Shown here: positions 6,422 through 12,115 of the stretch, piece by piece
Layout of the letters: every line of letters begins with the position of its first letter
Position numbering within the stretch: position 1 is the stretch's first letter
NCBI GenBank assembly: GCA_045651865.1
Contig: JAZRTC010000042.1
Span: 1-23,501, forward strand
DNA length: 23,501 bases
DNA from: RGIG1959 sp045651865
Lineage (GTDB): Bacteria > Bacillota > Clostridia > Oscillospirales > Acutalibacteraceae
Direction of reading: 5' to 3'
The notes under the pieces: generated by a model
Databases searched by the model: none
Told to the model about the DNA's origin: nothing
The model's input: the letters and a program-made list of their open reading frames with translations, nothing else
Translations under genes and position numbers: made by a program

Positions 6422-8506
6422 TTATGAATTCCGGAAAGAAAAATCTTCGTGCGTTAATGTCAGGTTGGGATTGTAGTACGGATCTCCGTCGGCGAGTTCT
6501 TTTCCCCAGCGTTTCTGGAAGCGCTCAACTTCGGAGTTGAAGCGGCGTACTTTTTCAGGGGTATCTTCCTGTCCGCGGCTTTTGGATTCATAATGATACA
6601 ATTCGCAATACGGAGTGAAAACAATCAGGTAACCTGCTTTGCGGATGCGCATGCACATATCCACATCGTTGAAGGCAACCTCAAACGCTTCGTCGAGACC
6701 GTTGACTTCGCGGTATACATCCGATCTCATCATCACACAAGCAAAGGTAACAGCGGTAAGGTTTTGAGCGATTGTTGCCCGTGACATGTATCCGTAGTCG
6801 TTGCGCGGGAAGTACTTGTGTGAGTGTCCTGCGACACCGCCGATACCGAGAATCACACCTGCGTGCTGGATGGTATCGTCCGGATAATAAAGCATAGAGC
6901 CGACGGCACCGACATCCTTGCGCTGGGCGAACATCAACATTTCTTCAATCCACGAGGGAGTGATGATTTCCACATCGTTGTTGAGAAGAACAACATAGTC
7001 ACCGTTTGCTTCCTTGAAGCCGAAGTTGTTGATGGCAGAGTAGTTGAATTTGTCCTGCCAGGTGACAACGCGGACATTCTTATATTGCTCTTGAAGCTGT
7101 TTGTAATACAGGAAGGTGAGCTGACTGGTGCTGTTGTTTTCGATGATGACAATCTCGTAGTTCGGATAGGTTGTTTTTTCGATAATCGAGCGCACACAAG
7201 TGTCGAGAGTTTCTACCTGATCTTTGTTGGGGATCAGAATGGAGATCAACGGCTCACCTTTGATTGTATAGCGGATGCGGTAGGTGGAGGGAATAGAGGA
7301 GTCGGTCACTGTCGCCTCCAGTCCCACTCGTTCCAGATGATCCTGAAGCGCCTTGTGAGCGGCGTTAACAATATAGGGTTTGGAACCGATATCTTGTGCG
7401 GTGGAATTGGCGTGACCGCGCCAAAAATATAAAATTTCGGGAATATGGACAATCTTTTGAGCTTTTTCGGTCAGGCGAAGGATGATGTCGTAATCCTGGC
7501 TTCCGTCACACTCGGGACGGAACATACCGACCTGCTCCATCAGTGCACGACTGAACACGGTGAGGTGGCAGATGTAGTTGTAGGAACGCAAGGTGTCGAT
7601 CGCAAAATCGGCTTTGAAGTGTGCTGTGACGATGTTGTTGGGGTCGTCGTTAAAGAAAGTTCCTTCATCAGTATAAATGAAATCTGCACCCTCGTTGCTG
7701 ATTGTCTGCATCACACGGAACAAGGCGGAAGCGTGCAACAGATCGTCGTGATCAAACAAGGCGATGTAATCACCGGAAGAAATTTCAATGCAGGCATTGG
7801 TATTGGCGGCGATTCCAAGGTTGTTTTCAAGTTTTTTATACACAATACGGGGGTCGTTCTTCGCGAGGCTCTGCACATAATCGCCGACTTCGCTGTGAGC
7901 GTCGTCGCTGCCATCCGCGAGACAAAGTTCCCAATTGGCGTATGTCTGATTCCGCACGGAGTCGATCATTTCTTTTAAATAACGGAGAGGTGTGTTATAC
8001 AGCGGTACCAGGACACTGATTTTAAGCGGATTTTCAAAAACAGTTTCAGATTCAAGCTTGCGTTGTTGTTCTGAAATTTCAAATTTGCTTTCGATCTTTT
8101 GCACACGCTTTTTCGCTCTGAGTTTGGAGATCAGTGCGCGCGGGCCTTGCGTAAACAAGATTCGGGTTGCCTTTACCGTCAGAGCGACGGGTTTGCAGGT
8201 TTTGAACATAACACCGAGCTTGCGCAACGGCGAGGTAATTCGCCACCATCTCGAATGAACAACAAGAGAGTGGTCGCGCATTACATGATCAAGTTCAATA
8301 GTGGATTTGCGATAAAGCTCATTTAATTCATTGTATTTTGTCTGAAGAACACTCAGTTCGTCTTTCAAGGATTTCAAATCGACTTGAAGTGCCTTGTTTT
8401 CAAGTGTAAGCAACTGGATTTTGGATTCGTACAAATCGCAGCGCAATTTATGGTTTTCTTCACGCAAAGAATCAAGGGATTCGGTTTGCTTTTCCATATC
8501 CTTCAT
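6422..8506 (-). CDS. Tandem GT2 glycosyltransferase with N-terminal coiled coil
   Basis: The 694-residue protein has three parts. Residues about 1-75 are Leu- and Glu/Lys-rich heptads, a likely coiled coil. A GT-A domain of family 2 starts near 160 (KISVLVPLYNTP), with an acidic metal site in ALFDHDD near 250. A second GT2 domain starts near 418 (LISILIPNKDQVETL), with LLNNDVEI near 505 and a GVAGHSHKYFP segment. Such two-domain enzymes in Firmicutes often add rhamnose or other sugars to exported polymers; the donor sugar is not determinable here. The ATG at 8506 is preferred (GGCGGGA seven bases upstream); a GTG at 8512 is too close to it. It is the first gene of the exporter operon and has its own promoter, so the glycan it builds is probably the transporter's cargo. 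Confidence 0.9.
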   Translation of the reverse strand: MKDMEKQTESLDSLREENHKLRCDLYESKIQLLTLENKALQVDLKSLKDELSVLQTKYNELNELYRKSTIELDHVMRDHSLVVHSRWWRITSPLRKLGVMFKTCKPVALTVKATRILFTQGPRALISKLRAKKRVQKIESKFEISEQQRKLESETVFENPLKISVLVPLYNTPLRYLKEMIDSVRNQTYANWELCLADGSDDAHSEVGDYVQSLAKNDPRIVYKKLENNLGIAANTNACIEISSGDYIALFDHDDLLHASALFRVMQTISNEGADFIYTDEGTFFNDDPNNIVTAHFKADFAIDTLRSYNYICHLTVFSRALMEQVGMFRPECDGSQDYDIILRLTEKAQKIVHIPEILYFWRGHANSTAQDIGSKPYIVNAAHKALQDHLERVGLEATVTDSSIPSTYRIRYTIKGEPLISILIPNKDQVETLDTCVRSIIEKTTYPNYEIVIIENNSTSQLTFLYYKQLQEQYKNVRVVTWQDKFNYSAINNFGFKEANGDYVVLLNNDVEIITPSWIEEMLMFAQRKDVGAVGSMLYYPDDTIQHAGVILGIGGVAGHSHKYFPRNDYGYMSRATIAQNLTAVTFACVMMRSDVYREVNGLDEAFEVAFNDVDMCMRIRKAGYLIVFTPYCELYHYESKSRGQEDTPEKVRRFNSEVERFQKRWGKELADGDPYYNPNLTLTHEDFSFRNS

Positions 8507-8542
8507 TGACACATCCCGCCTTTCGGAAAATATACTGCTTAT

Positions 8543-8571
8543 ATAGTATCATAATAATATGTATAAGTCAA
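8543..8571 (-). promoter_or_regulatory. Promoter of the glycan export operon
   Basis: On the minus strand TTGACT (8571-8566) and TACTAT (8548-8543) are 17 bases apart. The start would be near 8536, about 30 bases before the glycosyltransferase ATG. Confidence 0.8.
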
Positions 8572-8576
8572 TGTTT

Positions 8577-8609
8577 ATAAAAGAAACGGACCGCGCAAAG
8601 CAGTCCGTT
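8577..8609 (-). terminator. Intrinsic terminator of the structured RNA
   Basis: On the minus strand AACGGAC (8609-8603) pairs with GTCCGTT (8591-8585), followed by TCTTTT. It ends the RNA gene just before the next promoter. Confidence 0.8.
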
Positions 8610-8621
8610 CAATTTTTAATT

Positions 8622-8823
8622 AATCCCCACATAGCCGTATGCCGTCAAGATAACCTGCTATTAGTAAAGCAGGTGGGTGCCGCCCCACGGTTTCACGCTC
8701 CCTTCGTCCCGTGACCGGTCAATGCCGGGCGGGGAGGTCTGCAATCCGACGCAGGAGCCAGGCTCCCGTAATTATACTGTAATAGGGTTATAAGACAGCG
8801 GTCCGCGCACTACGCAGGGGGAA
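8622..8823 (-). ncRNA. ssrS: Probable 6S RNA
   Basis: About 200 bases with no reading frame lie between the DUF1292 stop and a terminator. On the minus strand the ends pair as a closing stem: CCCC with GGGG, then GCGTAGT (8815-8809) with GGCTATGT near 8636-8629, then CCG with CGG. Further in, GGGAGCC and CTCC near 8768-8755 pair with GGGG and GGCACCC near 8686-8675, with an A-A mismatch and a small bulge. Between these two helices is a large open region, AT-rich on the 5' side, with a small hairpin CCTGC/GCAGG holding TTTACTAATA on the 3' side. A rod with a central bubble and a 3' bubble hairpin is the 6S plan, which mimics an open promoter and binds RNA polymerase holoenzyme. The family call rests on hand folding and the ACTAATA element; SRP RNA was considered and does not fit. 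Ends are approximate. Confidence 0.65.
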
Positions 8824-8827
8824 GAGC

Positions 8828-9139
8828 TTATTCGTCCAGATGATCGATTTCGTAATAATCAGCCAGGTTTTCTTCAAAAATCGCCAAAACCGATTCGAAT
8901 TCGTCGTCGTCTTCGATCGTAACAAGCACTTCACCGTCATCCTCGGGTTCTACGCGCATAACAAGAAGTTCGCCGTCGGATTCGAGAGCATCCTCAGGTT
9001 CGTCGTAGATCGGCATAAGTGCTACATAACGGGCATCGTCGGTTTCGATGGCGTCCAGAATCTCAAATTCCTGTTCGTTACCGTTTTCGTCCATCAGAAC
9101 AACGGTATCGTTGAAGCCTTCGAGCATCTCTTCTGTCAT
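8828..9139 (-). CDS. DUF1292 family protein (YrzB-like)
   Basis: A very acidic 103-residue protein with alternating hydrophobic and acidic stretches (VVLMDENGNEQEFEILDAIE, YVALMPIYD, LLVMRVEPEDDGEVLVTIEDD) that match the small beta-rich DUF1292 family, widespread in Firmicutes and related to B. subtilis YrzB. Its biochemical function is not known. The ATG at 9139 has GGAG eleven bases upstream. The gene has its own promoter with an untranslated leader of about 60 bases. The structured RNA begins within a few bases of its stop codon, and no terminator separates them, so the RNA could be made by read-through and processing as well as from its own start. Confidence 0.9.
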   Translation of the reverse strand: MTEEMLEGFNDTVVLMDENGNEQEFEILDAIETDDARYVALMPIYDEPEDALESDGELLVMRVEPEDDGEVLVTIEDDDEFESVLAIFEENLADYYEIDHLDE

Positions 9140-9206
9140 AGTGTATACAACTCCATTCGTGGATATTCCTTGAAAATGCAGGTGTTTTACAACGCCCGCT
9201 TTTTAT

Positions 9207-9235
9207 ATTGTACCGCTTTTTCAGGCGTTCGTCAA
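9207..9235 (-). promoter_or_regulatory. Promoter of the DUF1292 gene
   Basis: On the minus strand TTGACG (9235-9230) and TACAAT (9212-9207) are 17 bases apart, with a start expected near 9200. Confidence 0.82.
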
Positions 9236-9304
9236 GAGAAAACAGGCAAAAAGCTGGATTATTCAAAATATCCATAAGTTTTCAACTTTTTTTTAAAAAA
9301 ACTG

Positions 9305-9333
9305 TTGACATTCACATAAAGGTGTGCTATATT
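9305..9333 (+). promoter_or_regulatory. Consensus promoter of the minimal-ORF RNA
   Basis: TTGACA (9305-9310) and TATATT (9328-9333) are exactly 17 bases apart, preceded by runs of T and A that could act as an UP element. Transcription should begin near 9340 and run into the gene-free region. Confidence 0.85.
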
Positions 9334-9427
9334 AAAGTTGACGAAAGGGAAGGGACAAAAGAGATCCGAAAAACGGATCGGTAAAGAGCCCTGAAAATTC
9401 GTAAAAATCTCGAAAGAGGTGAGTCCG

Positions 9428-9436
9428 GTGGGCTAG
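9428..9436 (+). other. Minimal ORF 1: GTG GGC TAG
   Basis: Start plus one sense codon plus stop. AAAGAGG at 9413-9419 ends eight bases before the GTG, and TCCG lies directly before it. Confidence 0.5.
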
Positions 9437-9487
9437 GTCAGACGAACGGTTCAGCAATATAGACACAATACAAGGAGTTGTTGTGCT

Positions 9488-9526
9488 ATGAAAATTCACA
9501 ATCGTTTGTTCGCCAAAGAAGAGTAG
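9488..9526 (+). CDS. 12-codon small ORF inside the array
   Basis: The longest well-initiated frame of the region encodes MKIHNRLFAKEE. AAGGAG at 9472-9477 ends ten bases before the ATG, a textbook initiation site. CACAA at 9464-9468 could pair with TTGTG at 9481-9485 and place this ribosome site in a hairpin loop. Its TAG at 9524-9526 is directly followed by the AGAAAGG of the next minimal ORF, so a terminating ribosome would be next to the following site. The peptide resembles nothing I know and may matter only for being translated. Confidence 0.45.
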   Translation: MKIHNRLFAKEE

Positions 9527-9542
9527 AGAAAGGATGAGTCCC

Positions 9543-9551
9543 GTGTACTAG
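9543..9551 (+). other. Minimal ORF 2: GTG TAC TAG
   Basis: AGAAAGG at 9527-9533 ends nine bases before the GTG; GTCCC lies directly before it. GGA and TCC flanking TGAG could form a tiny hairpin in the spacer. Confidence 0.5.
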
Positions 9552-9789
9552 TTCAGCTTTATACGATGAGAGGATCTCCGAAAACCGATTTGAATAGCAC
9601 CTAATTAATGACAATGAGTCTTCTGATTCAGAAGCTATGTCGTTCCTGAAAGGAAACAGGTCAGTAAGGGTTGGAAAAGAGACATCCCATCATATAGATC
9701 ACAACTGAATACGGACAAAACGATAATGAAAAGGGAACATTATCAAGAGTAAAATCCTGATTTGATCTGTGGAAAGGAACTTGACTCCG

Positions 9790-9801
9790 ATGAACAGGTA
9801 A
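9790..9801 (+). other. Minimal ORF 3: ATG AAC AGG TAA
   Basis: GAAAGGA at 9772-9778 ends eleven bases before the ATG; ACTCCG lies directly before it. Confidence 0.55.
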
Positions 9802-9900
9802 ACCGAAAATCTGCAGAAAGACGAGGTAAGAATCTTCAAGTAGTATAAGTTGATAGTTTTTGATAAAGCAAGATCAAAAATACGAAAGGACCTTACTCCA

Positions 9901-9912
9901 ATGAACATATAA
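9901..9912 (+). other. Minimal ORF 4: ATG AAC ATA TAA
   Basis: GAAAGGA at 9884-9890 ends ten bases before the ATG; ACTCCA lies directly before it. The upstream hairpin TTTTTGAT/ATCAAAAA ends four bases before the SD. The ATA-stop ending recalls the phage lambda bar minigene ATG ATA TAA. Confidence 0.55.
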
Positions 9913-9976
9913 CAACTGACTCAGATGAGGGTATAAATTAAAACGGTTGACGATATGCGTCGAAAGGGATACTCCG

Positions 9977-9985
9977 ATGAGATAG
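9977..9985 (+). other. Minimal ORF 5: ATG AGA TAG
   Basis: GAAAGGG at 9962-9968 ends eight bases before the ATG; ACTCCG lies directly before it. The preceding hairpin (TTGACG/CGTCGA) overlaps the first bases of the SD. Confidence 0.55.
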
Positions 9986-10066
9986 TTTCATCCAGACAAT
10001 ATGTTCAATCTACAAATCAAAGATTATACTTTGATTGACAAAATCTACTCAAAGGAAATCAAGCCA

Positions 10067-10078
10067 ATGAACAGCTGA
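10067..10078 (+). other. Minimal ORF 6: ATG AAC AGC TGA
   Basis: AAAGGA at 10051-10056 ends ten bases before the ATG; AGCCA lies directly before it. The stop is TGA, so all three stop codons occur across the array. Confidence 0.55.
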
Positions 10079-10148
10079 ACGATCGGTGATCTGATCACTG
10101 ATAAGACTCAACAATTTCGAAATCTGTAGAAAGAAGAGGTATAGTCCA

Positions 10149-10169
10149 GTGGAGCCGAACATGATGTAA
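10149..10169 (+). other. Minimal ORF 7: six codons from GTG
   Basis: AAGAGG at 10134-10139 ends nine bases before the GTG; AGTCCA lies directly before it. It would read M-E-P-N-M-M and stop with TAA two bases before the terminal hairpin. Confidence 0.45.
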
Positions 10170-10171
10170 GC

Positions 10172-10209
10172 GGTCAATGAGAGAGTAACGCTCATTGACC
10201 ACTATAATT
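10172..10209 (+). terminator. Terminator-like hairpin of the minimal-ORF RNA
   Basis: GGTCAATGAG (10172-10181) pairs perfectly with CTCATTGACC (10191-10200) around a nine-base loop, followed by ACTATAATTTTATTT. The U-tract is interrupted, so termination may be partial. Read on the minus strand it has no T-run and would not stop folC transcription. Confidence 0.65.
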
Positions 10210-10218
10210 TTATTTGGA

Positions 10219-11466
10219 TTAGTCTGATGAAACAATATATCGGCGTACAACAGATGCCGTATAGAACGAACCTCCGACAACGATTGGTGCGGAGGATTTT
10301 TTTATGTAACGATAGGCTTCAACCGGATCCTCAATAACAGAAACATGCGGGTGGATTTCACTTGCGATTGCGGCAAGATCGTTTGCGGCAAGCGCTCTTG
10401 CGGAGTTGTTTGGTGTGCAACAAATGATTTGTTTAAAATAAGGAGACAGCATTTGCAGGCAAGTGACGACATCTTTGTCGGCAAGCATACCGATAATCAG
10501 CGTTGCCTGTTTGAGCTTCAGGGTATCCAGCGTTTTGCAAAGCGCAGATATTCCGTGAGGGTTATGTGAGCCGTCCAGAACAGTAAACGGATCGGTTGAT
10601 ATAATTTCCTGTCGGCAGGGGAGTGCGGTGTTTTCTAATGCTTGAAAGCAGGTATCTGCATCGAGTTGATATCCGCGTCTGCGCAGACAGTTTATGACCT
10701 CCAATGCACAGTATGCGTTTTCCTGCTGATGTAAACCGACCATCCTCAAAGTAACGGAATGATCGTGATACAGAAAGCGTGTTCCGTATGGTCCGATGTC
10801 ACATTCGTTGCTCAATGTTGGCTGGTATACGGTGGAGCCTGTTGCGGATGCTTTTTCATAGATCACGCCGAGCGCTTCGTGATTCATTGACGGTGCGCAT
10901 ATAACATCGCACGAAGGCTTGATAATACCGCTTTTGCAGGCGGCAATTTCTTCTATTGTATTACCGAGGATCGCTGTGTGATCAAGCGCAATCGGCGTGA
11001 ATACGGCGCACAGCGGAGGAGGGAGAATATTGGTTGCATCGGTTTCGCCGCCGAGGCAACATTCGATTACAGCAATATCGATCTTCGCTTTTTTGAAACA
11101 GAGAAAAACAGCTGTGGTCAGGCATTCATACTCGGACAGTCCGCTCGGAACCGCATCAGCAACTTCGGTGACGCATTCAGCGAACAGAGCTTTATCAATC
11201 GGTTGTTCGTTGATCAGGATTATATCGGTGAGATCTGTGACCATGGGTGAAGTATACAACCCGACTTTGTATCCGTTGGATGTGAGCATCGCGGCAATCA
11301 TAGCCGCGGTCGAGCCTTTTCCGTTTGTACCGGCAATATGGATAGAGGGATATGCGGCTTCAGGGTGTGAAAGAGCCACGCTTGCGTGTTGCATCCGCTC
11401 CAGTCCCATCTGCATTCCTGCCGGTTGCAGGCCGGTTAAATATGAAACAGCTTCTGTGTAGGTCAT
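10219..11466 (-). CDS. folC: Folylpolyglutamate synthase / dihydrofolate synthase
   Basis: FolC adds glutamate to dihydropteroate and folates, trapping them in the cell for one-carbon metabolism. The 415-residue Mur-ligase-fold protein carries the P-loop GTNGKGST at 46-53, the family segment YTSPMV about 15 residues later, an ECCLGGETDATN motif for Mg2+ and folate near 135-147, FTPIALDHTAILG near 155-167, and VLDGSHNPHG near 294-303 in the C-terminal ligase domain. Length and motif order are normal. The ATG at 11466 has GAGG eight bases upstream; a longer frame to 11529 would run through the promoter. It is a single gene, divergent from the 11579 gene and convergent with the minimal-ORF RNA, with no terminator of its own visible. 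Confidence 0.95.
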   Translation of the reverse strand: MTYTEAVSYLTGLQPAGMQMGLERMQHASVALSHPEAAYPSIHIAGTNGKGSTAAMIAAMLTSNGYKVGLYTSPMVTDLTDIILINEQPIDKALFAECVTEVADAVPSGLSEYECLTTAVFLCFKKAKIDIAVIECCLGGETDATNILPPPLCAVFTPIALDHTAILGNTIEEIAACKSGIIKPSCDVICAPSMNHEALGVIYEKASATGSTVYQPTLSNECDIGPYGTRFLYHDHSVTLRMVGLHQQENAYCALEVINCLRRRGYQLDADTCFQALENTALPCRQEIISTDPFTVLDGSHNPHGISALCKTLDTLKLKQATLIIGMLADKDVVTCLQMLSPYFKQIICCTPNNSARALAANDLAAIASEIHPHVSVIEDPVEAYRYIKKSSAPIVVGGSFYTASVVRRYIVSSD

Positions 11467-11485
11467 TTTGATCACCTCGCTGACT

Positions 11486-11514
11486 ATGATAACGAAAAAT
11501 GTTCTTTGGGTCAA
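11486..11514 (-). promoter_or_regulatory. folC promoter
   Basis: On the minus strand TTGACC (11514-11509) and TATCAT (11491-11486) are 17 bases apart, ending about 20 bases before the folC ATG, so the leader is short. Confidence 0.78.
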
Positions 11515-11523
11515 GGGAAAGCG

Positions 11524-11552
11524 TTGCAAAAGTTGAAATTTATTGATATACT
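11524..11552 (+). promoter_or_regulatory. Promoter of the membrane protein-nnr operon
   Basis: TTGCAA (11524-11529) and TATACT (11547-11552) are 17 bases apart. It is divergent from the folC promoter; the -35 elements lie only nine bases apart. Confidence 0.72.
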
Positions 11553-11578
11553 ATAAGAAAAATAATGAGGTGATGATT

Positions 11579-12091
11579 ATGGATACATTTTGCGAACAAA
11601 TTTTGAAACAATCAATGGATGGGAAACGCGTTTTAATTGTTTTGGCATCTGTTTGCGGTGTAATCGCGTTGTGTGTGGTGGCAATGCTCTTTTTGCCGTG
11701 GATCTTTTTGCCGGTTGCAGCGTTGAGCGGTTTTGGCATATACTGGATCTTATCGATGCAAAGCTGGGAAGTGGAATATGCGGTGACAAACGGTGAAATT
11801 GATATTGATCGTATTATTGCCCGTCGCGACCGTAAGAAATTGGTTCGTGTGCGCGGTGAAAAAATCGAGAGTTTGTTGCCGGTCGCAAAAGTTTCATTTT
11901 CTAAAAAATTCGATCGTGTCGTGATGGCGGCAACATCAAAATCAGCGGCAACATGGGCGTTTACTTATCAGGGTAAAATGGGGTCTACGCTGGTGTTGTT
12001 TGAGCCGAATGCGGAAGTTCTGGATGCTCTTTATAAAGGTCTGCCTCGCACGGTACAGATTGAAACAGATCGGGCCAGGCGGGAAATGTAA
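11579..12091 (+). CDS. Small membrane protein, possibly DUF6106 family
   Basis: The 170-residue protein has a short polar N-terminus, two closely spaced membrane segments (about 19-38 and 40-57), and a cytoplasmic-looking domain of about 110 residues. In that domain, strands such as WEVEYAVTNGEIDIDRIIARRDRKKLVRVR suggest a PH-like or bacterial bPH fold, and a basic patch RRDRKK follows. I believe it belongs to a clostridial uncharacterised membrane family (DUF6106 is my best guess), with no known function. The ATG at 11579 has GAGG eight bases upstream; an earlier in-frame ATG at 11573 is too close. It precedes nnr by 24 bases in the same operon. Confidence 0.8.
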   Translation: MDTFCEQILKQSMDGKRVLIVLASVCGVIALCVVAMLFLPWIFLPVAALSGFGIYWILSMQSWEVEYAVTNGEIDIDRIIARRDRKKLVRVRGEKIESLLPVAKVSFSKKFDRVVMAATSKSAATWAFTYQGKMGSTLVLFEPNAEVLDALYKGLPRTVQIETDRARREM

Positions 12092-12115
12092 TTGGTCAAA
12101 AAGGGGGAAACCCGA

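Larger units (their letters stand above)
9340..10215 (+). ncRNA. Stand-alone RNA with an array of SD-led minimal ORFs and hairpins
   Basis: No gene of normal size fits this stretch, yet it has a consensus promoter and a terminator-like hairpin. Inside, a module recurs irregularly about every 60-130 bases: a hairpin, then GAAAGG or AAAGAGG, then a short segment usually ending in TCC plus one purine or C, then ATG or GTG followed at once by a few codons and a stop. Seven such frames and one 12-codon frame are seen. Hairpins precede modules at 9363-9379, 9607-9644, 9722-9744, 9857-9880, 9947-9963, 10015-10036 and 10083-10101. The modules are too diverged to be a simple tandem repeat. Degenerate modules without a standard start occur at 9648-9670, 9673-9697 (ATC ATA TAG) and 9815-9843. 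The next gene, folC, is on the other strand, so this is not a leader. Function unknown; I do not recognise a described RNA family. Confidence 0.7.

Noticed and set aside
8622..8823. Structured RNA read as SRP RNA
   Set aside because: GGTCA and GAAGGGAGC are present, but the conserved SRP domain IV sequence around them is not, and the long closing stem with a central bubble suits 6S better.
9527..9551. Hammerhead-ribozyme-like words (GATGAGTCCCGTG) in the array
   Set aside because: The required CTGATGA core is GGATGA and no properly placed GAAAC with flanking stems follows.
9566..9604. 12-codon ATG frame in the array (begins ATG AGA GGA TCT)
   Set aside because: No Shine-Dalgarno sequence at a useful distance, unlike the frames reported.
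9699..9908. Minus-strand 69-codon frame inside the gene-free region
   Set aside because: No ribosome binding site, no promoter on that strand, and its sequence crosses the hairpins and modules of the plus-strand RNA; probably chance.
9412..10151. Array read as a CRISPR or simple tandem repeat
   Set aside because: Module spacing is irregular, only short words recur, and the hairpin stems differ in sequence each time.
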